Assembly: GCA_020344415.1 (NCBI GenBank)
Contig: CP070825.1
Span: forward strand, 2,831,512-2,895,511
DNA length: 64,000 nucleotides
Direction of reading: 5' to 3'
From: Candidatus Aminicenantota bacterium
GTDB taxonomy: Bacteria > Acidobacteriota > Aminicenantia > Aminicenantales > Aminicenantaceae
The notes under the pieces are model-generated. The model did not search any database, was not told where the DNA came from, and worked only from the letters and a program-made list of their open reading frames with translations. Positions 34,123 to 43,640 of this stretch are shown piece by piece. Positions within the stretch are counted from its first letter, which is position 1. Each line of letters starts with the position of its first letter. The translations under genes and the position numbers were made by a program.

Positions 34123-35372
34123 TTAAACAACCCTCTTCTCAAACTCCTATTTAAGAAATAAGAACCGATTAAAGAAAGGAGAATACCAGCAAAAACCATC
34201 CCGATGAGAATCGGGAAGACCCTTTGAAAGCCTTCTCCCACCACAGTAAGATGAAAGGCTTTGATGCCCCAATAATTCACAGTCAATTTTGAGAAGTTTA
34301 GGATAAATGGAGGAAAGTTTTCTGCGGGCATCATACTTCCTCCCAACAGAGACATTACAAGAACCACGGGAGTAACCACTGCTCCTGCCTGTCTTTCTGT
34401 TCGCACGAAGGAATAGAGGAAGGAGATGAGACCAGCTATCAGAATATTGAGCGAGAGGATAATGAGAAAGACCGAAAAAGGATTTCCCCAACGGATAGAA
34501 AAGATGATCCTTCCCAATATAACTAATGTCAAAGTACAGATGATTCCTATTATGGCTGAGGTGAGGATTTTGCTCCAGACGAAATCAGCGATTTTCATCG
34601 GTGATATGCTCATCCGCAACAGAGTCCCCTTTTCTTTTTCCCTCAACAGGTCTTCGAAGACAATATTGCATATAAATAGGAGGAACATGACAGCCATAGC
34701 CGGGAGGATATAGCCATAGACAGAAATAGGAGTTTCTTCCTCCTCTTCTTTTTCTTCGATTGTTCTTTGTTTTATAGTGATAACAGGAGGGAAGACATAT
34801 TTGGAAATTCCCTCTATCCTATGTTTGATCTGAACTGCGAGAGAAGAGATTTCTATATCAGGAAATTCTTCGATATCAATAAAGCTTTTTATTGTGCCTA
34901 ACTCATCAGAGAAAACTGAAAAAATAGCCGAGAATACAAGAGAGGCAATATCACAGATTTCTTCTACTACCTGAGGAAGAAACTGTTCTGAAGGATTCTT
35001 GAGAAGCGAGAGTTCCACTGGCTTTCTATTCCATATATTTTCTTCAAAATTTTGAGGAATGATAAGCAAGGCTGAGGCTTTGCCTCTGTCCATGAGCTTG
35101 CGGCCTTCTTCCTCTTCGACTTTCTTAAGCTCGATCATTTCATTGAGTTCTCCCTGCTTAAAAGAGTTCAAGAGGAATTCAGAGAAGAAGCTTTGATCCT
35201 TATCGACTGCTAGGACACGGATGCGGGGGAGTGTTTCTTCTTCAGATGGACCAAAGATTATTCCCAAGATAAAGGAAAAGAGAAGAGGAATCAGCAAGAA
35301 ACCGATGATGACAACTGGATTTCTCCACTTTCGGATGAAATCCTTGCGGGCTAGAAGGAAGACTTTGTTCAC
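34119..35372 (-). CDS. ABC-2 type transporter permease (first permease)
   Basis: A 417-residue permease with the same layout as its partner. One N-terminal membrane segment (NPVVIIGFLLIPLLFSFILG) is followed by an extracytoplasmic domain (about 40-220), then membrane segments beginning YGYILPAMAVMFLLFICNIVF, with LLREKEKGTLLRMSISP as coupling loop. The start is GTG 35372, overlapping the ATPase stop as GTGA. Sequence similarity to the second permease is low outside the architecture, so a heterodimer is likely. Confidence 0.87.
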   Translation of the reverse strand: MNKVFLLARKDFIRKWRNPVVIIGFLLIPLLFSFILGIIFGPSEEETLPRIRVLAVDKDQSFFSEFLLNSFKQGELNEMIELKKVEEEEGRKLMDRGKASALLIIPQNFEENIWNRKPVELSLLKNPSEQFLPQVVEEICDIASLVFSAIFSVFSDELGTIKSFIDIEEFPDIEISSLAVQIKHRIEGISKYVFPPVITIKQRTIEEKEEEEETPISVYGYILPAMAVMFLLFICNIVFEDLLREKEKGTLLRMSISPMKIADFVWSKILTSAIIGIICTLTLVILGRIIFSIRWGNPFSVFLIILSLNILIAGLISFLYSFVRTERQAGAVVTPVVLVMSLLGGSMMPAENFPPFILNFSKLTVNYWGIKAFHLTVVGEGFQRVFPILIGMVFAGILLSLIGSYFLNRSLRRGLFK

Positions 35373-36295
35373 TCTCTGAGTTCCTTGCCTGTGAGCTTAA
35401 GAAAAACACTTTCTAGGTTTGGCTGTTTTATGGAGACATCATCGATTGATATCCTCTCTTTAAAAAATTCCTCAAGGAGAACAGGTATTCTCTTTGATGC
35501 TTCCAGCGACAACACAACTTTTCCATCTTTTAAAGAAAGGATTGTTGCATCCTTAAGGGGCGTCAGGATTTTTTGTCCTTGGTCAGCGTTGAAATTTCCG
35601 CTTATGAGTACGATATCTTTTTCTTCAACAATCTTTATCAATTCGGTCAAGGTCCCCCTGGCCAGAATCTTTCCCAGGTCCATGATTCCTATCCGATGAC
35701 AGAGTTCTTCTGCCTCTTGCAGATTATGGGTAGTGTAAAGGATGGTTGTTCCAGAAGAAGAAGCCTCTTTGATTATCTGGTAGATGTTGAGTCGAGTTTG
35801 GACGTCGATGCCTATTGTTGGCTCATCAAGGAGTAGAAGCTTTGGCTGGTGAATCAGGCCGATGATGAGGTTAATTCGTCTTTTCATCCCCCCAGAATAT
35901 TTTTTTAAAGGTTCGTTTTCTCTCCCTGTAAGCCCAGTTTTTTCCAGATAATATTTGATTCTTTCTTCCAAGATTTTCTTTCTGAGACCCTGAAGCTTCT
36001 CCCAGAAGATTAAGTTTTCTTTAGCTGTCAATTCTTCATAGAAAGCCATATCTTGAGGGACTACTCCCATGACCTTCTTGATCTTCTTTAAATCTTTATC
36101 GATATCGAGGGAATCGATGATGATTTTTCCGGAATCTGGTTTTAAGAGGCTTGCGATCATAGATATAGTTGTGGTTTTACCGGCTCCATTGGGGCCCAGC
36201 AGCCCGAATATTTCCCCCTCTTTAATATCGAAAGATATGTCGTCAACCGCTTTGAGAGAGTCAAAGGTTTTGGATAGATGGGTGATCTGAAGCAT
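35369..36295 (-). CDS. ABC-2 exporter ATP-binding protein
   Basis: About 308 residues from ATG 36295, which begins the family's MLQITHLSKTF; an upstream TTG at 36355 adds an atypical hydrophobic leader. It has Walker A GLLGPNGAGKTTTI, Q-loop VPQDMAFYEELTA, signature YSGGMKRRINL, Walker B LLLLDEPTIGID, H-loop YTTHNL, and a C-terminal extension typical of DrrA-like ATPases. First gene of a tightly overlapping three-gene operon. Substrate unknown. Confidence 0.92.
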   Translation of the reverse strand: MLQITHLSKTFDSLKAVDDISFDIKEGEIFGLLGPNGAGKTTTISMIASLLKPDSGKIIIDSLDIDKDLKKIKKVMGVVPQDMAFYEELTAKENLIFWEKLQGLRKKILEERIKYYLEKTGLTGRENEPLKKYSGGMKRRINLIIGLIHQPKLLLLDEPTIGIDVQTRLNIYQIIKEASSSGTTILYTTHNLQEAEELCHRIGIMDLGKILARGTLTELIKIVEEKDIVLISGNFNADQGQKILTPLKDATILSLKDGKVVLSLEASKRIPVLLEEFFKERISIDDVSIKQPNLESVFLKLTGKELRE

Positions 36296-36741
36296 TTTTT
36301 TCTTCGCGAAAAAAAATTTGAAAACAATATTATCATAAAAGACGACATTTTCCAAAATCGCATTGGGGTCAGGCTTTCATAAGTTTCATAACTTGAATAT
36401 TTAAAAACTTCGGGATCAGGTCTTATCCTAGGGGTACTTAGATAATAAGAAAGAGACAGGGTTCTCTAGTAACTGTCAAGGCCTGACACCAATTAACGTA
36501 AAAATTAAAGTTATGAATACCTGATCTCATTATTCTTGGCTAATAGATTTCATAAATTTACATACCATTATTTGATTATATAGGTTTATACGATAGAAAA
36601 ATCGGAAAAGTATGACTCTATTGTAAAAATTATAAAACTTATGAAAGCCTGACCCCTTTTGACCCCTTTTGAACAATTATAACTTGATTTATCAGAGACA
36701 ATTGATAAAAATGGAAAGAGATTTTGCGTTAAGGAGCGAAA
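36296..36741. other. 446-bp intergenic region dominated by a repeat
   Basis: Mostly the repeat family C element at 36365-36656. After it, gacccctttt is directly duplicated (36651-36670). The last 70 bases before the aminotransferase hold GGAG but no clear promoter. A TTG-initiated extension of the ABC ATPase frame reaches 36355 but is judged non-coding. Confidence 0.5.
36365..36656. repeat. Dispersed palindromic repeat family C, copy 2 (292 bp)
   Basis: Arms ggggtcaggctttcataag (36365 on) and cttatgaaagcctgacccc (to 36656). Internally it has cgggatcaggtcttatc, gcctgacaccaattaac and acctgatctcat, partial related arms. It is more complex than the copy at 11044-11212, as if smaller palindromes are nested. 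Confidence 0.8.
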
Positions 36742-37896
36742 ATGCAAAAGGAAAAACTGCTCATGATTCCCGGGCCGAGTCCTGTTCATCCTCGCATCTT
36801 AAACAGCCTCTCGCTGCCTACCGTTTCTCATGTCAGCCCTGAGCTTGTCGCTGAATTAAAGGAGGCATTGACCAACTTAAAGAAAATTGTCTTCTGTGAG
36901 GAAGGCGAGCCATTCATTGTAGCTGGAGCAGGGACATTGGCTATGGAAATGGCCCTTCTCAACACCGTGGGAAAAGGAGAAAATCTTTTAGTCCTTTCCC
37001 AAGGTTTCTTCGGAGAAAGAATGACTCAGATTGCTCGAAGCTTCGATTTGAGCTTTGATCTTATTGAAAGTGAATGGGGAAAAGCTGTTCTACCCGAGGA
37101 ACTGGAAAAAAAGATTTCTGAGAAAGAGTATAGAGCTGTAGTCTCTACTCATGTGGATACATGTACAGGAGCGTGTGCCCCTGTTATGGAATACGCAGAA
37201 AAATTAAAGAGAAGGGACATTCTCTTTATTGTAGATGGCGTATGTGCTACTGGAGGGATAGAAGAGAGAATGGACGATTGGGGGATTGACGTTATCCTTA
37301 CTGCGGCTCAAAAGTGTTTTGGTGCACCACCGGGTTTATCGGTTTTGGTCCTCTCAGAGAGAGCTATGGAAAAAAGAAGAGAGATGAAAGCTATTCCAGC
37401 CTATTATTCTGACCTCCTCAACTGGCTTCCGATTATGAAGGACCCATCAAAATATTTTTCCACTCCCTGTGTTAATGAGATTAGAGCTTTTTATGAGGGT
37501 ACAAAGATAGTCCTTGAGGAGGGAATGGAGAAAAGATTTCTGCGCCATGCTCGTACAGCTGAGGCTATCCGAAAAGCTCTACTAGCGCTGGGCTTTTCTC
37601 TTTTTACTCAGGAGCCATTTTTAGCGGATACGCTTTCTGTGGTTCAATATCCGGAGGAGATCGAAGATAAATCTTTTAGAAGCAAATTCGCAGAAAACGG
37701 AGTTGTGGTGGCCGGAGGGCTGGCAGAGATGGCAGGAAAGGTTTTCCGGATAGGGCATATGGGCAATCTGTCTATTTCTCAGGTTCTGTTCGCGATCGAT
37801 GCCCTGGAAATCACTCTCTCTTCATTGGGTTATAGTTTCGAACGAAGCACTGGGCTTAAAGTGGCCCGGGAAATTTTAGAGGAGACGGTGAGTTGA
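36742..37896 (+). CDS. Alanine-glyoxylate / serine-pyruvate type aminotransferase
   Basis: A 384-residue class V PLP aminotransferase. MIPGPSPVHPRILNSL and the AGAGTLAMEMAL loop are typical of the AGXT/SgaA group. The PLP lysine is Lys191 in LTAAQKCFGAPPGLS, with the aspartate in FIVDGVCATGG. Substrate (serine, alanine or an aminophosphonate) cannot be set from sequence. The gene's stop overlaps the start of the next gene as TTGA, so it is coupled to the DUF362 ferredoxin-like protein. Confidence 0.88.
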   Translation: MQKEKLLMIPGPSPVHPRILNSLSLPTVSHVSPELVAELKEALTNLKKIVFCEEGEPFIVAGAGTLAMEMALLNTVGKGENLLVLSQGFFGERMTQIARSFDLSFDLIESEWGKAVLPEELEKKISEKEYRAVVSTHVDTCTGACAPVMEYAEKLKRRDILFIVDGVCATGGIEERMDDWGIDVILTAAQKCFGAPPGLSVLVLSERAMEKRREMKAIPAYYSDLLNWLPIMKDPSKYFSTPCVNEIRAFYEGTKIVLEEGMEKRFLRHARTAEAIRKALLALGFSLFTQEPFLADTLSVVQYPEEIEDKSFRSKFAENGVVVAGGLAEMAGKVFRIGHMGNLSISQVLFAIDALEITLSSLGYSFERSTGLKVAREILEETVS

Positions 37897-38981
37897 AAGT
37901 TCAGAATAAGTTACCGAGCAAAGTTTATTTTATCCCTGCAAAAAGGGAAGATGGACATAAAGCCGTAGCAAAAAAAGCGGAGAAGATTTTTCTTCAGGCA
38001 GGGTTCTTAGACCAAATCGAAAAAAATTCTTATGTGGCTCTGAAGATTCACTTCGGTGAGAAAGGCAATACCGGATTTATAAAGCCGCAATGGCTTAGGG
38101 ATATTATAAGCCATATCGAGAACAAAACATCTCATATGTTTCTAACAGACACAAATACCCTTTATGTAAGCCAGAGGTCAAATTCTGTTGATCATCTTCG
38201 CTTGGCACAGGAACATGGTTTTACTCAAGATGCTGTCGGGATACCTGTTGTCATTGCCGATGGCCTTATTGGACGGGATGGTGATGAGATCCAGATCGAT
38301 TTACCACGAGTTAAGGCAGCCAAAATTGCCAGTGCAATCCTTGATTCAGATCTGCTCCTCTGTCTAAGCCATTTCACCGGCCATATGATGAGTGGTTTTG
38401 GAGCTGCCATAAAAAATCTGGGTATGGGATGTGCATCTCGAGCCGGGAAGCTTGAACAGCATTCTGATGTTCATCCGTGGGTAGATGCTAAGAAGTGTAC
38501 GGGTTGCGAGGTCTGTGTGGAATACTGCCCTGAGCAGGCCATTACTGTGGAAGATGAAAAAGCAGCGATTGAAGATGAAAAATGCATCGGATGTGGAGAG
38601 TGTCTTGTTGTGTGTACTGTTAATGCTGTTAAATTCAGTTGGGATTCCGATGCTTTGCGATGTCAAGAGAAGATGAGCGAATATGCATACAGCGTCTTCA
38701 AGCATTTTAAAGGCAAAATTAGCTTTATTAATTTCTTGCTCAAGATTACTAAAGACTGTGACTGCATAGGGCAGGATGAGTCAACTATAGTTGAGGATAT
38801 CGGGATTTTGGGTTCTTCTGATCCTATAGCTTTAGATAAAGCCTCTGTGGATTTGGTGAACAGCAGAAGCGGGAAAGATATATTACGAGTTGGATATGAT
38901 GTGGATTGGTCTATGCAGCTCAGACATGGAGTTAAGATCGGTTTGGGCAGCATGGATTATGAATTGATTGAGCTAGATTAG
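37893..38981 (+). CDS. DUF362 protein with two 4Fe-4S ferredoxin clusters
   Basis: A 362-residue protein. The N-terminal DUF362 domain (VALKIHFGEKGNTGFIKP, LLLCLSHFTGHMMSGFGAA, IKNLGMG) is followed by a ferredoxin insert with two clusters, CTGCEVCVEYCPEQAI and CIGCGECLVVCTVNAV (residues about 200-245), then the rest of DUF362. The start is TTG 37893, overlapping the aminotransferase stop. The family is of unknown biochemical role, probably redox. Translational coupling to the aminotransferase suggests a joint pathway. Confidence 0.87.
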   Translation: MKVQNKLPSKVYFIPAKREDGHKAVAKKAEKIFLQAGFLDQIEKNSYVALKIHFGEKGNTGFIKPQWLRDIISHIENKTSHMFLTDTNTLYVSQRSNSVDHLRLAQEHGFTQDAVGIPVVIADGLIGRDGDEIQIDLPRVKAAKIASAILDSDLLLCLSHFTGHMMSGFGAAIKNLGMGCASRAGKLEQHSDVHPWVDAKKCTGCEVCVEYCPEQAITVEDEKAAIEDEKCIGCGECLVVCTVNAVKFSWDSDALRCQEKMSEYAYSVFKHFKGKISFINFLLKITKDCDCIGQDESTIVEDIGILGSSDPIALDKASVDLVNSRSGKDILRVGYDVDWSMQLRHGVKIGLGSMDYELIELD

Positions 38982-39126
38982 ACACAACCTCTCTTTCAGC
39001 AACAGCCCTCGAAGAGAAGCACATGTTGGCAACAAATTTAGATTTCCTTCTTGCATTTTAACCTTTTAACCTATTTAAGATTCATATTCCTTTTTCATAT
39101 CTTCTTTTCTTCCTTTTTCTGGTATT

Positions 39127-39155
39127 TTGACATTCATTTTTCGCTGATGTATAAA
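39127..39155 (+). promoter_or_regulatory. Strong sigma-70 promoter before the arylsulfotransferase-like gene
   Basis: TTGACA at 39127-39132, 17-bp spacer, TATAAA at 39150-39155. This gives a leader of roughly 75 bases to GTG 39237. Confidence 0.65.
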
Positions 39156-39236
39156 TCGCAAAGATGTCAACCTGTGAAATTTTGAACAGAGAGTGAAGAG
39201 AAGTCCTAGCAATAGGAAGAATGATAAGAGAATAGG

Positions 39237-40889
39237 GTGAAGTTAAAAAATATAGTGAGAGTGATATTAGGCCTGGCAGTTTTTGGATCTTTTTTAAGTT
39301 TATTATTAATAGGTTTTATTTTCGGGTTTAGGTATGTCCCCCTTGTATTTGTTACTTTTCACCTTATTTCCTATTTATATGTACTTTTGTTCTTCTTTCT
39401 GTTCATTCTGGTATCAAAATTATTTTGGTTCCTATCCCCGTCGAACATAAAAAATCTATACACAGATAATAAAAGCCAGTTTAGAGGCATCATTCTAATA
39501 TGTTTTTTATTTTTCTCTCTTTGTCTCTGGATAATGAATCATTATGTCTATGACTATAGATTCAATCTTGTAAGCATTTTAAGCAATACAGGTATTTCTG
39601 TTTTTATGGTCTCTTTATCCTTGATTCTACTGAAGCCAAGCGCGGCAAAATATGTATTTTTATTTTCTTCGAGTTTAATTTTTATGGCTTCCTTATTTCT
39701 TTCACTTGTAAGTGTTGATCAACAGGATATGGCTTCCTCAGCGCAGAAGACGGTGCTCAGGTCTTTGCCGTATGCCAGATGGGTGTCAGCAGAGAAATCC
39801 ATGGAAAAGACAGGAGTTACTAAGTATGTCCCACAGAAATCTTATCAAGGGATAAACATTTATAATTCTCGCCATTCCCCACATTCTTATCTTATGGATA
39901 TGTTTGGGAATGTGCTCCATACCTGGACTGTGAAAATGAGAGGTAGAGAGAATGATATTTGGCATCATGTTAGGATGTGCAGAAATGGAGACTTATTAGG
40001 AATTAGCGAAAAAGATTTGTTCGTAAGATTGGATTGGAACTCCAGTATTAAGTGGAGTAAAAAATTGCCTTTTCACCATGACATCGATATAAACGAAGAT
40101 AGCGATATTTTTTCTTTGATCCATAAGGATGAGATTCTGTTTTCTTTAGGCTTTCCGATAGTTATTAAAAATGATTATCTTGTAATTTTATCTCCCTCCG
40201 GAGAAATAAAGAAGGAGATATCTTTATTTAAAATCTTGAAGAATGAGGTTCCACTTTTTCGATTGAAGAAGATACTCTTGTGGCTGGTTGATCCGAAAGA
40301 CTTTTTAACGAGAATTGAAAAGAATTTAGCGCCTCCGAGGGAAATTGCTGGCATTACTGCTGATATTCTTCATGCAAATACCGTTAAAGTGATAGATAAA
40401 GATATCAGCGATAAGTTCAAAAAAAGTAATGTCTTGATCTGCTTAAGAAACCTGGATTCACTCGCAGTATTAGATATTCAGGAAGAAAAGCTTATATGGA
40501 GCTGGGGAAAAAATCACCTTGAAGAACCTCATCACTCGACATTGCTGGAAAGCGGGAACATTTTGGTCTTTGATAATGGAACACGACGAGGCTATTCGCG
40601 TGTAATCGAATTGAATCCTTTTATTGGAGAGATTGTCTGGGAATATACAGCCAGTCCTCCTGAGTCATTTTTTTCTGATTGGGCAGGGGCGAGTCAAAGG
40701 TTGCCCAACGGGAATACGCTTATAACAGAAACTGCTAAAGGTCGAGTATTTGAGATAACAAAGGATAAAGAGATTGTGTGGGAATTCTATAATCCTGTGA
40801 TGAGAGGAAAAAGGAGAGAGGTTATTTACCGCATGATGAGAATTGCCGATACAGAGAATTACCCTATTCTGGATAAACTTAAGGAATAA
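39237..40889 (+). CDS. Membrane-anchored arylsulfotransferase (ASST)-like protein
   Basis: A 550-residue protein. About five membrane segments occupy residues 8-160. A beta-propeller domain resembling arylsulfotransferase follows: YQGINIYNSRHSPHSYLMD, NVLHTWTVK, DIWHHVRMCRNGDLLGI, DILHANTVKVID, LIWSWGKNHLEEPHHSTLL and SQRLPNGNTLITETAKGRVFEI. The histidines in WHH, LHAN and PHHS parallel the ASST active-site region. The multipass N-terminus is unlike classical periplasmic AssT. A true sulfotransferase or a propeller-only role are both possible. The start is GTG 39237. The 3' end overlaps the convergent GT2 gene by 11 bases. Confidence 0.75.
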   Translation: MKLKNIVRVILGLAVFGSFLSLLLIGFIFGFRYVPLVFVTFHLISYLYVLLFFFLFILVSKLFWFLSPSNIKNLYTDNKSQFRGIILICFLFFSLCLWIMNHYVYDYRFNLVSILSNTGISVFMVSLSLILLKPSAAKYVFLFSSSLIFMASLFLSLVSVDQQDMASSAQKTVLRSLPYARWVSAEKSMEKTGVTKYVPQKSYQGINIYNSRHSPHSYLMDMFGNVLHTWTVKMRGRENDIWHHVRMCRNGDLLGISEKDLFVRLDWNSSIKWSKKLPFHHDIDINEDSDIFSLIHKDEILFSLGFPIVIKNDYLVILSPSGEIKKEISLFKILKNEVPLFRLKKILLWLVDPKDFLTRIEKNLAPPREIAGITADILHANTVKVIDKDISDKFKKSNVLICLRNLDSLAVLDIQEEKLIWSWGKNHLEEPHHSTLLESGNILVFDNGTRRGYSRVIELNPFIGEIVWEYTASPPESFFSDWAGASQRLPNGNTLITETAKGRVFEITKDKEIVWEFYNPVMRGKRREVIYRMMRIADTENYPILDKLKE

Positions 40890-41895
40890 ATGCTTCCCGC
40901 CATTTCGATAAGATTTTTTTGACCATGAATATACCTGTGGCTGAGATTAGAGTGATAGAACTGTAGAATAAATAAAACCAGTGGAGAAAAACAGAGAGGA
41001 TTGCGAATTTCCATCCTTTTTTCAGTAAATAAAATCGATAAAGTTTTCGATTCATGTAAAAAAGAGCGCCTGCAAACATGATGGATATGAACACACAGGG
41101 GACGTACCACCATATTACGATGAGGCTAATCGGTGTCAAACAAGCCAGGATTCCGCTTATTCTATCCGAGAGTTTGAAGTTTAGATCGTATGGAAGTCCC
41201 TTTTCTAAGGAAAGTCTGGCCCAGGGCACGGCGCGTTGGAAGATATCTGTTTTTAAAAGATTCAAAAAATTCCATTTCTTTAGATGCTTAACTTGCAATT
41301 CTTTCACGAGTCTTATCTCGATGGCTTGTTCTTTTAATTTATACCCCATTTCAACATCTTCAATAGCTGGGGATGAGTATCTCTCAGGAAATCCGCCAGC
41401 TTCTAGAAAAACTTTTTTCCTGATAGCTCCACAGCCAGCCCAGAAAGTGCTGGCCTCAGTCTTTGCGTTTTGATGCACAAAATGATGAAAAAGATTTTTG
41501 TATTGAGAGAAGAAATCCTTACAATGAGGGTTGTCGTCGTAAGACCCGAAGACAGCTCCAATGTCAGGGTTTTCTTCCAAAAATTTCACAATACGGGAGA
41601 TAGAATCAGGCGAAATCTCTACGTCTGCATCTAAATAAAAGAGAATCGATCCTCTGCCTTTATCAGCACCTTTATTTCGGGCTTTCCCCGGGGCTCCTTT
41701 TATTCGCATTGAAATCAAAATGTCAGCATATTTCCTGGCAGTTTCCGCAGTACCATCGGTTGAATGATCATCCACAACGATAAGTTCATAATAAGGATAA
41801 TCGGATTTTTTTATCGCGGGAAGTGAACGAGCCAGGTGATCTTCAGCATTGTAAGCAGGAACGATGATGGAAACAGAGACCTGATTGGCGCACAT
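40879..41895 (-). CDS. Family 2 glycosyltransferase, membrane-associated
   Basis: A 338-residue GT-A glycosyltransferase. It has SVSIIVPAYNAEDHLARSL, LIVVDDHSTDGTAE, KARNKGADKG, the metal-binding DxD (LFYLDADVEIS) and a later ED motif (PAIEDVEMGYKL). The last 110 residues carry two to three hydrophobic segments (ISGILACLTPISLIVIWWYV; FYLLKKGWKFAILSVFLHWFYLFY), so it sits on the inner membrane, like dolichyl-phosphate-mannose-type or polysaccharide GT2 enzymes. It is the only minus-strand gene between two plus-strand members of the locus. Confidence 0.85.
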   Translation of the reverse strand: MCANQVSVSIIVPAYNAEDHLARSLPAIKKSDYPYYELIVVDDHSTDGTAETARKYADILISMRIKGAPGKARNKGADKGRGSILFYLDADVEISPDSISRIVKFLEENPDIGAVFGSYDDNPHCKDFFSQYKNLFHHFVHQNAKTEASTFWAGCGAIRKKVFLEAGGFPERYSSPAIEDVEMGYKLKEQAIEIRLVKELQVKHLKKWNFLNLLKTDIFQRAVPWARLSLEKGLPYDLNFKLSDRISGILACLTPISLIVIWWYVPCVFISIMFAGALFYMNRKLYRFYLLKKGWKFAILSVFLHWFYLFYSSITLISATGIFMVKKILSKWREAFIP

Positions 41896-41993
41896 AAGGC
41901 TGAAGTTTTTTGAATATTTTAGCGAGTTTATAGCACAGAAAAATTTATTATCAAAAAAGCTCTTAACTTACAAGTCTTATTTTTCGCCTCTGA

Positions 41994-42022
41994 TTGATTT
42001 TAAACGCTAAATTCTTTATAGT
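41994..42022 (+). promoter_or_regulatory. Probable promoter of the flavoprotein-kinase pair
   Basis: TTGATT at 41994-41999, 17-bp spacer, TATAGT at 42017-42022. The transcript would have a leader of about 150 bases to 42180, in which I see no conserved riboswitch-like structure. Confidence 0.4.
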
Positions 42023-42179
42023 GAACCTGTTTTAATGAAACCATTATCTTATTTGGGGATTGAATCTTCCAAAAAACTCATGAGCATTATAGAAGAGAGG
42101 TAAACTTGGAGGATCTCGGTCAAAAAATCCTACGGCTCCAATCACCCTGCTCGAAATAACTAAAAGTTTGGATAAAAAC

Positions 42180-43592
42180 ATGACTATCTCTTCTGATAAA
42201 GTTGTCATCATAGGAGCAGGTCCGGCTGGAGTTGCATGTTCTTACGCGTTAGGTAAAGAAGGACAGTCTTCCCTTGTAATTGAGAAAAATACAAACATCG
42301 GCGGGCTCTGTCAGACCATAGATTTTAATGGCTATCTTTTTGATATCGGCGGTCATCGGTTTTTATCTAAGTCCAAAATAATCAATGATCTATGGAATAG
42401 AATCATGAAGAGTGATCTGCTTAGAGTCGAAAGATTATCGAGGATATTCTACAGAAAAAAATTTTTTGACTATCCATTATCCTTTTTCAATACATTCTGG
42501 AACCTGGGTGCAGTTGAGAGTGCCCAGTCTATCGCAAGCTATTTGTATGCCAGGATAGCAAGAGACGCCGATGATAACACATTCGAGGGATGGATCATCA
42601 ACCGCTTCGGAAAGAGATTGTACAGAATATTTTTTAAATCCTATACTGAGAAAATATGGGCTATGTCATGTAACAATATTTCTGCAGATTGGGCGGCACA
42701 GCGGATCAAAGGTCTCTCTTTAAGAGTAGCAATCAAAACAGCTTTATTGAGAAACAAAAAGACCACGCCCACGACATTAGCTCAGAGTTTTTTGTACCCG
42801 AGGAGAGGTCCAGGAGAATTCTTCAATAATCTTGCGCAAGTTGCAGCTAAACACGGGGCTAGATTCGAACGAGAAAAAATAGTGACAGGAATCAAGCACG
42901 ATAGTGGGAGGATCCTTTCCGTTGAAGTTAAACATACTAATTGTCACGGAAAAGAAGAAATACCGGTGGAATATCTTTTCTCGAGCATACCATTGCCCTG
43001 TTTTATAAAATCTTTGATTCCTCCGCCTCCGATAGATGTTATAGATGCTGCGTCCCGATTGAATTTTAGAAGCTACATTGCTGTGAATGTAGTCATTAAC
43101 AAAGAAAATATTTTCCCGGATCAATGGATTTATATACACTCACCTGAAGTCAGATTGGGGCGGATCCAGAATTATAAAAATTGGAGTCCTGCTATGGTCG
43201 TTGACCCGAAAAAGACGACTCTTGGATTAGAATATTTCTGCACAGAAGGAGATAACTTCTGGAAGATGAGCGATTTTAACCTTATTGATTACGCAGTCGG
43301 AGAGCTGGAAAGAACAGGGATTGTGTCCCGCAAGCATCTTATAACTGGATTTGTTGTTCGGAGGTCAGAAGTTTATCCAGTGTATTGTCTTGATTACCAT
43401 AAGCATTTGCAGGTTGTTCGCAGCTATCTCGATCAGTTTTCAAATTTTCAGCCAATAGGAAGGGCTGGTCTTTTTCGTTATTGCAATTCCGATTATGCCA
43501 TGCTAACAGGAATTTTTGCGGCAAAAAACTTTTTAGAGAAAATATCTTATGACATTTGGAAATTGGGTGCAGAACAGGAATACTTTGAATGA
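42180..43592 (+). CDS. FAD-dependent UDP-galactopyranose-mutase-like / amine-oxidase-fold protein
   Basis: About 470 residues. It has the Rossmann FAD motif VVIIGAGPAGVACSYALG, the acidic end of the second strand (VIEKNTNIGGLCQTIDFNG), FDIGGHRFLSKS, and the mutase-like FKSYTEKIWAMSCNNISADWAAQRIKG. The GHR and TEKIWG-type motifs are shared with UDP-galactopyranose mutases and protoporphyrinogen-oxidase-like proteins found in glycan loci. ATG 42180 is chosen over TTG 42168 because the conserved strand begins soon after; neither has a good ribosome-binding site. Followed 48 bases later by the kinase-like gene. Confidence 0.8.
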   Translation: MTISSDKVVIIGAGPAGVACSYALGKEGQSSLVIEKNTNIGGLCQTIDFNGYLFDIGGHRFLSKSKIINDLWNRIMKSDLLRVERLSRIFYRKKFFDYPLSFFNTFWNLGAVESAQSIASYLYARIARDADDNTFEGWIINRFGKRLYRIFFKSYTEKIWAMSCNNISADWAAQRIKGLSLRVAIKTALLRNKKTTPTTLAQSFLYPRRGPGEFFNNLAQVAAKHGARFEREKIVTGIKHDSGRILSVEVKHTNCHGKEEIPVEYLFSSIPLPCFIKSLIPPPPIDVIDAASRLNFRSYIAVNVVINKENIFPDQWIYIHSPEVRLGRIQNYKNWSPAMVVDPKKTTLGLEYFCTEGDNFWKMSDFNLIDYAVGELERTGIVSRKHLITGFVVRRSEVYPVYCLDYHKHLQVVRSYLDQFSNFQPIGRAGLFRYCNSDYAMLTGIFAAKNFLEKISYDIWKLGAEQEYFE

Positions 43593-43640
43593 CAAAATAG
43601 CGATGTCGATTTTATTGATTGTTATTAAGAGCATGTTTAA

